From contig JBGAHL010000007.1 of NCBI GenBank assembly GCA_044226205.1, positions 1-64,000 on the forward strand: 64,000 nt of DNA, read 5' to 3'. Below are positions 46,022 to 55,800 of the stretch, one piece after another; within the stretch, counting starts at the first letter, position 1, and each line of letters starts with the position of its first letter. The position numbers and the translations under genes are program-made. The notes below the pieces were generated by a model. The model saw only the letters and a list, made by a program, of their open reading frames with translations. It was not told the DNA's origin and ran no database searches. The DNA comes from M3007 sp044226205. Lineage in GTDB: Bacteria > Bacteroidota > Bacteroidia > Chitinophagales > Saprospiraceae.

Positions 46022-47050
46022 TTAAAAATCCGGGGCAATACCGATGCATGCATCCGCTATTTTTTCAAAGTCGCCGTGTCCAAACTGCAGCATGCGAATG
46101 TCTGGCGACGGATTGGTATCCAGCCCGTGTTGGTAAGTTTTGTCGTAGTATTCAAGCGCCAGGTCTGCGGCGCGTTCGAAGTCGCCATTTTGAAGTGCAT
46201 CCAGAGCGTTTTGCAGGCGAAGTCCGCCGAGTTTGCGGTCGAGCCGCTGAAATGCAGCGGCCAATTCTTCGATTGGATATTGTGCGTATCCACTGACCAG
46301 GTTTTTTACCCGCTCGGCATGTGGTATTTCGATATTGAACAAAGGCGAGTGTTTCATTTTTTTCCAAAGTCCTTCGGGAACATATACCCGCCCGATCGAT
46401 CGGCTTTCATTTTCCACCCAGACCTTGCGTTTGGGGTCCAACTGGTGGAGCCGCCAGGCCAGGTCGTTTTCAAACTGTTCGACCGTGGGCTGGGGCATTT
46501 CTCCGATGCTTCCGAAGGAAGAACCTTTATGGTGGGCCAGCCCTTCGAGATCGAGCACCTGCTCGCCGCGCGCTTCCAGGGCATGCAAAATATGCGTTTT
46601 GCCGGAGCCTGTCCGACCGCCTACCACCACAAATCGAAACGGCAAATGCTCGAAATAATCCAGCGCATACCGCCGAAATGACTTGTATCCGCCGCTCAAC
46701 ATCACCACATCGAAACCGCTGGTTTGCAGCAGCCAGGCCATGCTGCGGCTGCGTTGACCGCCTCGCCAGCAGTGCACGGCAAGTTGCTTTCCCGGCGCCA
46801 GCGCAGCGGCACTGCGCACAAAACCGGCCATCTTGGGGCCTACGATTTCAAGCCCCGACAACATGGCCGCGTCCTTGCCCCGTTTTTTATAAAGGGTACC
46901 GACTTTTGCCCGCTCTTCATCGCTGAACAGCGGAAAACTGTGCGCCCCGGGAATGTGCCCTTGCGCATATTCGCCGGGCGACCGCACATCGAGCAACACG
47001 CGCGACGACATTTCTCGCAACAACTCATCGGGATTCAAAAGACGTTCCAT
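46022..47050 (-). CDS. selU: tRNA 2-selenouridine synthase
   Basis: 342 residues. The N-terminal rhodanese domain (about 5-130) has its active Cys94 in HCWRGGQRS. The C-terminal P-loop domain starts with Walker A GGRTGSGKT (144-152). This two-domain order is that of SelU/MnmH, which converts 2-thiouridine at the tRNA wobble position to 2-selenouridine through a geranylated intermediate, with selenophosphate as donor. It implies selenophosphate synthetase (SelD) elsewhere in the genome. The ATG at 47050 directly follows a terminator T run and a TATTTTCG box (one mismatch to the -7 consensus), matching the near-leaderless pattern in this window. Confidence 0.93.
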   Translation of the reverse strand: MERLLNPDELLREMSSRVLLDVRSPGEYAQGHIPGAHSFPLFSDEERAKVGTLYKKRGKDAAMLSGLEIVGPKMAGFVRSAAALAPGKQLAVHCWRGGQRSRSMAWLLQTSGFDVVMLSGGYKSFRRYALDYFEHLPFRFVVVGGRTGSGKTHILHALEARGEQVLDLEGLAHHKGSSFGSIGEMPQPTVEQFENDLAWRLHQLDPKRKVWVENESRSIGRVYVPEGLWKKMKHSPLFNIEIPHAERVKNLVSGYAQYPIEELAAAFQRLDRKLGGLRLQNALDALQNGDFERAADLALEYYDKTYQHGLDTNPSPDIRMLQFGHGDFEKIADACIGIAPDF

Positions 47051-47060
47051 CGGGGCGAAA

Positions 47061-47115
47061 ATAAAAGCGCGCGGGCGAATTTGAACCGTCACCTTCGATT
47101 CAAATTCGCCCGCGC
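47061..47115 (-). terminator. Terminator of the DUF2807 gene, merging with the selU promoter
   Basis: A 17-bp perfect stem (47099-47115 with 47069-47085) ends, on the minus strand, in GCTTTTATTTTCG. The T-rich tail supplies TATTTTCG, a near -7 box, and the selU ATG follows six bases later. Confidence 0.8.
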
Positions 47116-47139
47116 AAATGTCAGGGCTTAAAGCCGGGT

Positions 47140-47772
47140 TTAATTCCTGTTGTCAACGCTGCCCGAACCGGACACTGCCGTTTTGACCGGTCCGTCGACG
47201 TTCAGTACCACGTCGCCGGAACCGCTGATGGCTACGTCGGCCGATTTGCCTTTCAACTTGTCGGCCTTCACGTCGCCGGAGCCGCTAATGGCGTATTCCT
47301 GCCGGTCGGCTGACCCGCTGGCCAGTACATCGCCCGAGCCGGAAATATTGATCGAGAGTTTTTTGACCTCAAAAGTGCCTTTGAAGTCGCCCGAGCCGCT
47401 CATGTTGAACTCGAAAGAATCCCCTTTGATGGGGTTGGCCGTTACAAAATCAGTCGAGCCGCTGCTGCTGACTTCCGTCAGTTTGCGATAGGTGACCGTC
47501 ATGCGGATTTTGTGATCGCGGTAACTGCCTTTTTTCATGTGAATGTCGAGGGTGTTGCCCTTGACATCGGTGATAATTTTGTCCAGATCAACACCTTCGG
47601 CTTCAATACTGACTTTTTCTTCGGAGCCCGCTACCAGCGTGATCTGGTCGAAGCCGCCCGAAACTTCGAGCTTGTCAAAACCCGATAAAGTGCGGGTTTC
47701 CGTATTTTTTTGAGCAAAAAGGCCTGCAGAAACCAGAAAGGCGACAAGGAAAAACGGCAAACGAATTTTCAT
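47140..47772 (-). CDS. DUF2807 (head GIN domain) exported protein
   Basis: 210 residues. A signal peptide (about 1-20, ending AGLFAQ) precedes a DUF2807 beta-helix-like domain. It has regularly spaced SGSGD turns (NMSGSGDF, NISGSGDV, AISGSGDV, AISGSGDV, AVSGSGSV) about 20-25 residues apart, which fit stacked coils of a parallel beta-helix. Exported or periplasmic; function unknown in the family. It ends in a terminator before selU and starts 115 bases from the acetoacetate-CoA ligase stop. Confidence 0.87.
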   Translation of the reverse strand: MKIRLPFFLVAFLVSAGLFAQKNTETRTLSGFDKLEVSGGFDQITLVAGSEEKVSIEAEGVDLDKIITDVKGNTLDIHMKKGSYRDHKIRMTVTYRKLTEVSSSGSTDFVTANPIKGDSFEFNMSGSGDFKGTFEVKKLSINISGSGDVLASGSADRQEYAISGSGDVKADKLKGKSADVAISGSGDVVLNVDGPVKTAVSGSGSVDNRN

Positions 47773-47887
47773 AGCTTAAAAAATTGTGTTGTAAAATAGT
47801 CTTGGTTTTTCGACGACTGAACCGTGTTCAGCATCGTTTCGTTTGCCCCAAAGACCGCACTCGCCGCCAAAGGTTGCACGACTTTTT

Positions 47888-49957
47888 TCACCCGCCCCAA
47901 TTCAATTCCACAGCCAGTTCGAGGAAAAAATCCATTGCCTGCGGGTTGCGCATCGAGTCGCGGTTGTACGCTTTGTCGAGGGGGCGCCGAAGCAGGATTT
48001 TTTTGACCGGGGTCTCCATTTTTTTGCCCGAAATGGTGTAAGGAATATCGGGCGCCACCATGATGTCGTCGGGTACGTGGCGCGGGCTGTATGCCTTTCG
48101 GAGCGACTGTCGGATCTTGCTTTTCAAGTCCTCGTCGAGCGTGCAGCCGGGATTCAGTACCACAAACAAAGGCATCCAGTCGGTGCCGTCGGCGCGTTCG
48201 AGATTGACAATCAAGGTGTCGCGCAATTCGGGCAATTGATCCAGTGCGCGATAAATTTCAGCGGTGCCGATCCGCACGCCCTGCCGGTTGAGCGTGGCAT
48301 CCGAACGACCAAGAATGATCACGGTGCCGCGTTCGGTGAGGCGAATCCAGTCGCCGTGGCGCCACACGCCGGGCCATTGTTCGAAATAACTCGAGCGGTA
48401 TTTGACGCCGTCCGCGTCGTTCCAGAAGAAGACGGGCATGGAAGGCATGGCTTTGGTGACGGCCATTTCTCCCAATTCGTCGTGCGGCAGGACGTGCCCG
48501 TCTTCGTCGCGGGCCTCCATCGCGCAGCCGAGGCAAATGCACTGGATTTCGCCCTGCCAAACGGGCAGCAAAGGGCATCCGCCCACCCAGGCGGTACAGA
48601 CGTCGGTGCCGCCGGCCATGGAGGAGAGCCATATTTTTTCCCCGATATTGTCGTACACCCAGTCGAATGCCTCGGGGGGCAAAGGCGACCCCGTCGATCC
48701 TATCGACCGCATTTTGCCCAGATCAAACTGCTTGCAGGGCGACAATTCCGCCTTGCGACAACTCACGAGAAAAGGTGCGCTGGTGCCGAAATGCGTGATG
48801 CCGGCTGTCTCGGCCAATGCCCAAAGCACATTCAGGTCGGGGTAGCCCGGACTGCCGTCGTACAGCACGATCGTGGCGCCCGTAAGCAAGGCGCCTACCG
48901 TGAAATTCCACATCATCCAGCCCGTAGTGGAAAACCAGAAGAAGCGCTCCCCGGCGTGTACGTCGTTGTGCAAATGCAGGTATTTGAGGTGTTCCAGCAG
49001 GTTGCCGCCGTGCGAATGGGTGATGGCTTTCGGCACGCCTGTGGTCCCCGAGGAATACAGAATCCACAAGGGATGCGAAAACGGCAGGGCTTCGAAATGA
49101 TCCATTGTCGGCCGAGGGGAAGCCGCCAGTGCATCGGCCCACAGGCTGGCATTGGGTATGCCTTGCGGCGTGGAGTTTTCGTCGAGATAAGGCACCCAAA
49201 GCACTTTTTCCACGCCGGGGAGCAGGGTGCACAACTCGCGCACCGTGTCGCTTTTATCAAAAGATTTGCCCCCGTAAGTATAGCCGTCGCAGGCTATCAG
49301 CACCCGCGGCTCGATCTGTGCAAAACGATCGGCCACGCTGGACGCCCCGAAATCAGGCGAGCAACTGGACCACACCGCCCCGATACTCATGCAGGCCAGC
49401 ACCGCCACCACGGCGTGCGGACTGTTGGGCAAATAAGCCGCTACCCGGTCGCCGCGACCGATACCCTGGGCGCGCAGCCAGGCGGCGAGCGAGGCGGTTT
49501 GGGCTTCTAGGGTAGCCCAGGACATTTCTTCGAGCGTGTTGCGCTCGTTTTTGAACAAAATCGCGGGCCGAAGGGCCGTTTTTTGTCGAAAAACATGCTC
49601 GGCGTAGTTCAACGTCGCGCCTTCGAACCACCGAACATCGGGCATTTCGCCGCCGCTGCGCACTGCCGAATACTCCGAATGACTGATGACCTCGAAATAC
49701 TGCCAGATGCTTTCCCAAAAGGCGTCTGTGTGCTCGACCGACCATTGCCATAGCTCGTGGTACAGTTCTCCCGAACTCGCAAAATCATATTGTGCGGGCT
49801 CGAAAACGCCGTCAAGTCCGTATTTTTTTAAAAAATCGGGCTGCACGTGCCGCGACAACCAGTTTAAATATTGCGCAAGATGACTGCGTTGCATTGCTGT
49901 ACGGGTGGGTTGCCACAACAAGCGGGGCTGCGAAATTTGGTCGTTATTCATCGCCAT
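47888..49957 (-). CDS. Acetoacetate-CoA ligase
   Basis: 689 residues from the ATG at 49957 (a second ATG is at 49951). An acetoacetyl-CoA-synthetase-type N-terminus (LLWQPTRTAMQRSHLAQYLNWL), the AMP-binding P-loop YSSGTTGVPKAITHSHGG, RSSYFEQWPGVWRHGDW and the C-terminal SGKKMETPVKKIL with the adenylating lysine place it in the acetoacetate-CoA ligase branch of the acyl-CoA synthetases. It activates acetoacetate with ATP and CoA. The same frame stays open upstream to 51724, but that part is antisense to the 5'-nucleotidase gene and is rejected. Acetoacetate could come from homogentisate breakdown. Confidence 0.92.
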   Translation of the reverse strand: MAMNNDQISQPRLLWQPTRTAMQRSHLAQYLNWLSRHVQPDFLKKYGLDGVFEPAQYDFASSGELYHELWQWSVEHTDAFWESIWQYFEVISHSEYSAVRSGGEMPDVRWFEGATLNYAEHVFRQKTALRPAILFKNERNTLEEMSWATLEAQTASLAAWLRAQGIGRGDRVAAYLPNSPHAVVAVLACMSIGAVWSSCSPDFGASSVADRFAQIEPRVLIACDGYTYGGKSFDKSDTVRELCTLLPGVEKVLWVPYLDENSTPQGIPNASLWADALAASPRPTMDHFEALPFSHPLWILYSSGTTGVPKAITHSHGGNLLEHLKYLHLHNDVHAGERFFWFSTTGWMMWNFTVGALLTGATIVLYDGSPGYPDLNVLWALAETAGITHFGTSAPFLVSCRKAELSPCKQFDLGKMRSIGSTGSPLPPEAFDWVYDNIGEKIWLSSMAGGTDVCTAWVGGCPLLPVWQGEIQCICLGCAMEARDEDGHVLPHDELGEMAVTKAMPSMPVFFWNDADGVKYRSSYFEQWPGVWRHGDWIRLTERGTVIILGRSDATLNRQGVRIGTAEIYRALDQLPELRDTLIVNLERADGTDWMPLFVVLNPGCTLDEDLKSKIRQSLRKAYSPRHVPDDIMVAPDIPYTISGKKMETPVKKILLRRPLDKAYNRDSMRNPQAMDFFLELAVELNWGG

Positions 49958-50080
49958 GATCAATAAAAAACTGCTGAGAAAGGGCAAGGGACTCCGGCAG
50001 GGTGGTATTTGCCGGACAGGTCCTAATTTCGCGGCAAATTCCGGCGATTCTGCCGAATTCAGGAAACAAAACTTTTTGCC

Positions 50081-51664
50081 ATGCGAACCATCCATGCTTT
50101 TGCCCTGCTCCTGCTCTGCGCATTGCTGAGCGCCTGCGATCCCGCCCGCCGTTCCGCTTCTGCAGGTGGCGACGATGGGGTGATCGAGGTAGTCTTTCTC
50201 CAGATGAACGACGTCTATGAAATTTCGCCCATGCCCTCCGACAACAGCGGCGGCCTGGCGCGCGTCGCGACGGTCCGTCAGGAGTTGATGAAACACAACC
50301 CGAATGTCATCACGGTGCTGGCCGGCGACTTTATCAGCCCTTCGGTCATCGGCACCCTGAAATACGAGGGCAAACGCATCCGCGGCAAACACATGGTGGA
50401 AACCCTCAACACCCTTGGCCTCGACTGGGTCGTGTTTGGCAACCATGAATTTGATTATGACGACCAGGCCGATTTGCAGGCCCGGCTCGACGAGTCGAAG
50501 TTTAAGTGGCTGGGCGCCAATGTGCGCATGAAAAATGCCGACGGAAGCCTCGCGCCTTTTTCTAAAAATACAGGCGCCGCAAAAGAAAACTGCCCCGACA
50601 ATGCCGTCATTACCGTCAAAGACGCCGACGGCACCAGCGTACGGATCGGGTTGTTCGGCGTACTTATCGGCACGGGGCGTAAGCCCTGGGTGAGTTACAC
50701 CGACCCGTTCACGACCGCCGTACAGCAGTATAATGACCTGAAAACCAAATCTGATGTCGTCATCGGCATGACCCACCTCGACATTTCCGACGACCTCAAA
50801 CTGGCCGGTATGCTGCCTGATGTGCCCCTCTTCATGGGCGGACACGACCACACCAACATGCTTCGCCATGCCGGCAACTCCGTAGTGGCAAAAGCCGATG
50901 CAAACGCCCGCAGCGTATACGTGCACACCCTGCGCTACAATACCAGGACCCGCAAAGCCACGGTCAGTTCTCAACTGCGCCGTATCGATGGCAGCATTGC
51001 CGACGAGCCGGCCACGGCAGCTGTGGTGGGGCGTTGGGAAAAAATCAAAAACGAGTCGCTCGCAAGTTCGGGCTTCGATCCCGCCAAAAAAGTGACTGAT
51101 TTGAAAACGCCACTCGATTGCCGCGAAGCGATCGTACGCAACCAGCAGACCGAAGCAGGCAAGATGATCACGGGCGCCATGTTGTCGGCCTCCCGCACCA
51201 AGCCCGAATGCGCGCTGCTCAACAGCGGCTCCATTCGTGTCGACGATGTGCTGAGCGGCACGCTGACCGAGCTCGATATCGTGCGAATGCTGCCTTTTGG
51301 CGGCGGTTTGTCGGAGGTGGAAATGAAAGGCAGTCTGTTGCTCAAAACGCTCGACGCGGGGCGTTCGAACCAGGGCAACGGCGGCTACCTGCAAATCGCC
51401 GGCGCGCGTTACGACGAGGCCGGAAAACGCTGGCTGATTGCCGAAAAGCCGCTCGATGCTGCCCGGGTTTACCGGGTTGTGCTGCCCGATTTCCTGCTTA
51501 CGGGCAATGAGCAGAACATGGGTTTTCTGAAAACCGCGGCTGCGGCCGACGGGAAAGGCACGACCAACCCCGAGGTGATCAGTCTGGTCAAACCGCTTGC
51601 CACGGACAAAGCCGATTTGCGCAACGATATTCGCCTTGCGCTGATCGATTTTCTGCGCAAATAA
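50081..51664 (+). CDS. 5'-nucleotidase / bifunctional metallophosphatase lipoprotein
   Basis: 527 residues. A lipoprotein signal ends in the lipobox LSAC with Cys19. The metallophosphatase domain (about 30-310) shows LQMNDVYE, a variant of the usual NDxHG opening, then VLAGDFISPS, FGNHEFDYD and the metal-binding MGGHDHTN. The 5'-nucleotidase C-terminal domain follows (about 345-500). It should hydrolyse nucleotides or other phosphomonoesters in the periplasm or at the surface, for phosphate or nucleoside scavenging. TAATTTCG near 50023 is a possible promoter box. Divergent from the ligase gene by 123 bases. Confidence 0.92.
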   Translation: MRTIHAFALLLLCALLSACDPARRSASAGGDDGVIEVVFLQMNDVYEISPMPSDNSGGLARVATVRQELMKHNPNVITVLAGDFISPSVIGTLKYEGKRIRGKHMVETLNTLGLDWVVFGNHEFDYDDQADLQARLDESKFKWLGANVRMKNADGSLAPFSKNTGAAKENCPDNAVITVKDADGTSVRIGLFGVLIGTGRKPWVSYTDPFTTAVQQYNDLKTKSDVVIGMTHLDISDDLKLAGMLPDVPLFMGGHDHTNMLRHAGNSVVAKADANARSVYVHTLRYNTRTRKATVSSQLRRIDGSIADEPATAAVVGRWEKIKNESLASSGFDPAKKVTDLKTPLDCREAIVRNQQTEAGKMITGAMLSASRTKPECALLNSGSIRVDDVLSGTLTELDIVRMLPFGGGLSEVEMKGSLLLKTLDAGRSNQGNGGYLQIAGARYDEAGKRWLIAEKPLDAARVYRVVLPDFLLTGNEQNMGFLKTAAAADGKGTTNPEVISLVKPLATDKADLRNDIRLALIDFLRK

Positions 51665-51750
51665 TTCGCCCCGGCCTTGCTGAATGCAGCATTTTGAAAG
51701 AAAAATGAAGAATGTGTCAGGCAAACAGCAATAATTTTTGACCGTAACCT

Positions 51751-51779
51751 TTTGACGATGCGAACTTTCCCTACTTTTG
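51751..51779 (+). promoter_or_regulatory. Predicted promoter of the TPR membrane-protein gene
   Basis: TTTG at 51751-51754, a 17-base spacer and the exact -7 box TACTTTTG at 51772-51779. Transcription should begin near 51786, giving a leader of about 55 bases. Confidence 0.6.
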
Positions 51780-51840
51780 CGGGCCTTTTGGCAGAAGCCG
51801 GAAGACAGAGCAATTAACTTTTAATTTTTGAGTAAAAACA

Positions 51841-52533
51841 ATGGCAAAACGCAAAGTAGCCCAGACGGAAGTTATCGAAGAAATCCAGGAAGTGCAAGCG
51901 CCTTCCCAGCCGTTTTGGGAAAAATATCAAAATTTCCTGGTTTACGCCGTTGCAGCAGTAGCCGTTCTTGCAGCAGCATGGTGGGGTTATAAAAGCCTCG
52001 TTATCGCTCCCCAGCAGGAAGAAGCCGTGGCCTCCATGTGGCAGGCTCAACAACAATTCGAACGCGACTCTTTCGATCTGGCGCTCAACAACCCCGGCGG
52101 TGGCGCCGATGGTTTCCTGACGGTCATCGACAAATACGGCAGCTCCAAGGCCGGCAACCTGGCCAAATACTACGCCGGCGTTTGCTACCTCTACAAAGGC
52201 GATTTCGACAATGCCCAGAAATATCTGGAAGAATTTGACGCCGATGGCGACCTGCTTCCCACCCTGAAAAAAGGCTTGCTGGGCGATGTTTACGCCGAAA
52301 AGAAAGACTTTGCCAAGGCACTGGACTACTACGAGTCGGCCAGCAACACCGGCAGCAGTGCCCTGCTCAAATCCTACTATTGCAAAAAACTGGGCATGCT
52401 CAACGAGTACCAGGGCAACAAGGAAGCGGCCCTCAAGGCATACCAACGTTTGAAAAAAGACTTTGCCAACCAGTCTTCCAACGACTGGCAAAGCATCGAC
52501 AAATACATCTATCGCGCAGGCGGCGGCAAATAA
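51841..52533 (+). CDS. YfgM-like single-pass TPR protein
   Basis: 230 residues. A short charged N-terminus is followed by one membrane helix (about 32-53, FLVYAVAAVAVLAAAWWGYKSL) and a periplasmic TPR region (about 60-225, for example AKYYAGVCYLYKGDFDNAQKYLEEF). The layout matches YfgM/TPR_21 proteins, which in proteobacteria associate with the SecYEG translocon and periplasmic chaperones; the same role here is inference. Monocistronic, with a good promoter and a strong terminator. Confidence 0.85.
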   Translation: MAKRKVAQTEVIEEIQEVQAPSQPFWEKYQNFLVYAVAAVAVLAAAWWGYKSLVIAPQQEEAVASMWQAQQQFERDSFDLALNNPGGGADGFLTVIDKYGSSKAGNLAKYYAGVCYLYKGDFDNAQKYLEEFDADGDLLPTLKKGLLGDVYAEKKDFAKALDYYESASNTGSSALLKSYYCKKLGMLNEYQGNKEAALKAYQRLKKDFANQSSNDWQSIDKYIYRAGGGK

Positions 52534-52562
52534 TCGAAGCCGTTAGCGTTACCTAAAAGTTA

Positions 52563-52600
52563 AAGCCGGGCGCTGTCAACCGACAGCGCCCGGCTTTTTC
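52563..52600 (+). terminator. Intrinsic terminator after the TPR gene
   Basis: A 13-bp GC-rich stem (52565-52577 with 52582-52594, loop AACC), extended by AA/TT, is followed by TTTTTC. It is among the strongest terminators in the window. Confidence 0.93.
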
Positions 52601-52703
52601 GTTTTCAGGTTCAATTGTTAAAACGAATAGTTCAACGTTCGGGAAAACCGCTATACCACTGGCTTTCAGTCAAAAAGGTATGGCAGTGTATCAAAAATGC
52701 ACT

Positions 52704-52711
52704 TACCTTTG
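52704..52711 (+). promoter_or_regulatory. Predicted -7 box for the PorE-like gene
   Basis: TACCTTTG matches TAnnTTTG exactly. Transcription near 52718 would leave a leader of about 165 bases before the ATG at 52882, longer than at other genes here. The leader shows no clear structure or short gene. Confidence 0.5.
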
Positions 52712-52881
52712 CGTCGTCCCTTTTCAAAAGATGGTCCCTCCACTATCCTGATTTTGACCTGCAACCCTGGTTTTGGGTGTGTTTGGTCAGTTACTCAGGC
52801 TGTTTCCGCATGTTGTGCCGAAACTGTATTTTCATAAAAAATAGCTTCTTAACCGCTTTCATTGGCAAAACCATACCGCTT

Positions 52882-55800
52882 ATGAACACGTCAATTCGTG
52901 TGGTGGTCGGTGTCGCAGCCCTGCTTTTCGCTGCTTTCCGGCTTTCAGCCCAAAATCAATCCAATGTGCAGGATGAACTCCTGCGCGCCGACAAACAGTT
53001 TGACCTTTATGCCTACAACATCGCGCGGTCGAGTTACGAAAAGGTACTCCAAAGCGACCCGAACAACGCCCGCGCCCTTGCACGCATAGCCGACTGCTAC
53101 GTACAAACCAACCGGCCGGAGGAGGCCCTGCCTTATTACGAACGCGCCACCAACGCCCCGGGCATGGACCCCGAGGTCATGCTTCGCTACGGCAAAGCCC
53201 TCATGATGACGGGCGACTATATCACGGCCAAGACCTGGTTTCAGTTTTATGCCGAAGGCAACCCGTCTGAGGGCAACCACTTCGCCAATATGTGCGATTA
53301 CGCCATTGCGGCATCCAACAAGGACGCGCTCTACATCCCCAAACTCGAGCCGCTGAATACCGAAGCAGCCGATTACTCCCCGGCGTTTCTGGGCGATCGT
53401 GTGGTGTATAATTCGGCACGAACCGACATTAAACGCAAGACCAATGCAAAATCGACGACCGACTGGTCGGGCAGCAGCGCTACCAATCAGCCCTTCGTCA
53501 CGCAGCGCAATCCTGCCGACGGCTTTTTGCAGAAGCCCGAATTTTTGCGCAGCGACCTGCAAAATACCTACAACGAAGGCCCGCTGAGTTTCTCCGCCGA
53601 TGGCAAAAAAGTGGTTTTTTGCCGCAACAACTACATCAACGGTGCCCGTCAAATCGCCGAAAAAGGCCTGACCATGAGCCTTTACACCGCCGATGTCGAC
53701 AATGGAGAGTGGAAAAACATCCGCGCCTTCCCTTACAACGGCTCCGACTACGCCACGGGCTTTCCCAACCTTTCAGCCGATGGCAACACCCTCTGGTTTG
53801 CCAGCAACCGCTCCGACGGAATGGGCGGATGGGACATTTACGTCAGCGAATGGACGGGAACGACCTGGTCGACGCCCAGCAACCTTGGCGCTCCGCTGAA
53901 CACGCCGGGCAATGAAATCACCCCGTTTTTCGACGGTGAAAACCTGTTTTTCAGTTCGGATTATCATCGCGGCTTTGGCGGTCTGGACGTTTTTCGCGCC
54001 GAACTGCAAGCCTGGCAGGTGTCCAATATTTTTCACCTCGGCCCTGGTGTCAACTCTTCCCGCGACGATTACGGCTTTATTTTCGACGCCGCCGACAATA
54101 TTGGCTACCTGACGAGCAACCGCCCCGATGGCAGAGGCAACGAGGACATCTGGCAAGTCCATAAAAAACTCGATGAGTTCGTCATCACGGTGATGGACGA
54201 ATACCGCACGCCGATCGCCGATGCCGAAATTGATTTTAGTGCCTGCGGAGCAGGCGTGATGCGCACCAATGCCTCCGGCCAATATTCCTTTGCCGTTACG
54301 TCCGGCCAGGCAGATTGCAATGCCTCGGTGAAAAAAGCCGGCTACCAATCTTCCGATGTCGCCATTCGCTCCACCGGCAAAAAGAACCTGACCGTTACCT
54401 TGAATACTGCGCCAGAGGCGTACAATACGTATCAGGAGCCCTCGCCGTCGAACGCTGCGCTCATCTCGCGCAGCGGCATACCGGCCCAACCGGCCGCCTA
54501 TTCCACGGAATCAATCGCCCCGCAATCGGCCGATGGCTCGCTGGTAGATCACTCCCTCACGCTCTACGACGCTATGGGACAACCGCTGACCGGCGCCCGC
54601 GTGGATCTCAGCACCTGCGCGCTCGGCGCCAAAACAACGGATGCCAGCGGGAGCATCTCGTTCCAGTTGCCTGCCGGCACTACCTGCTGCATGGTGGTGA
54701 CTAAAAAAGGCTATGAAGAGGCCGTTATTCCGATCACTTCGACCAGTTACGGTGCCAAATCGGTGTCGCTGAGCCCCCTGAGTGCGCCTGTTGTGCCCAT
54801 CGCGGCAGGCACTGGCGGCACCTATACCGGCTCGGTGATGGACGGCGAAAGCATGAACGAGGTCGCCGCCGTCACGGTCAAAGCGCAAAAATTGCCCAAT
54901 GGCCAGATCATGACGACGTCCACGAACAACCTGGGCCGCTATATTTTCAATCTTGAAGCCGGGGGCTATTACCAGTTTACTTTTTTGAAAAAAGGCTACC
55001 AGCAGGAAGTCATGAACTATCTGGTCAGCGTCAACAACACGGCTCGTACCATCGCCCCGGTCATTCTTCAGCCGGGCGCAGGTACCACGCCGGCGCCGCC
55101 CACGGTAGCCGAGACGCCTGCCCAATACAACACGACGCCCCAGTCTTCCCCCGTCAAAATGATGGCAGCCAAGACCGCCGCTCCGGCCCCGGTCCAGTCG
55201 GCGCCCACTACAACCGGCTACGCGGTTCAGCTGGCAGCCCAGCCGCAGGAGTTTTCGCAGGCCGACATTAAAAAATACAACACATTGCAGCCGCTCGGCA
55301 ACTTGTACACGGTCCAGGATGAAAAAATGAGCCGCCTGCGCCTCGGTGTTTTCGCCACAAAAGCCGAGGCCGAATCGGTCAATAAACAGGTGCAGCAAAC
55401 GGTTAAAGGCTCCTTCGTTGTACCGGAAAAAAATGCCGACCCGCAACTGGTCGTCAATAATGCCGCGCCGGCAACGTACAGCACCGAACCCGTCAAAACG
55501 GCCTCGGCCAAGGGCGCGCCGGTGGTCGGCACACAGGCTTTGCCCTCGTCGCCCGCCGTCACGCCGGCGTCCAACCCGATCCGCTACGCCGTTCAGGTGG
55601 CTTCACTGGCCTCCAATAAATCGGTGGATTTGAGCGAGTTTTCCAGCCTTTCCAACATTGGCAATGTCTACATGAAGCCTGAAAATGAGACCCTTAAAAT
55701 CCGGGTTGGCATTTGGTCGGCTCATGAGGACGCCGAAGAAGCCAAGGCACAAATTGTTCAAAAGGGCTTTAACGACGCGATCATTGTCACGGAAAAAGCG

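Noticed and set aside
48258..48632. 124-codon frame inside the acetoacetate-CoA ligase gene
   Set aside because: Arg-rich shadow frame with no start context; the overlapping enzyme is complete.
49958..51724. Upstream extension of the acetoacetate-CoA ligase frame to 1278 codons
   Set aside because: The extra 590 codons are antisense to the 5'-nucleotidase gene and show no domain; the ligase N-terminus aligns with the ATG at 49957.
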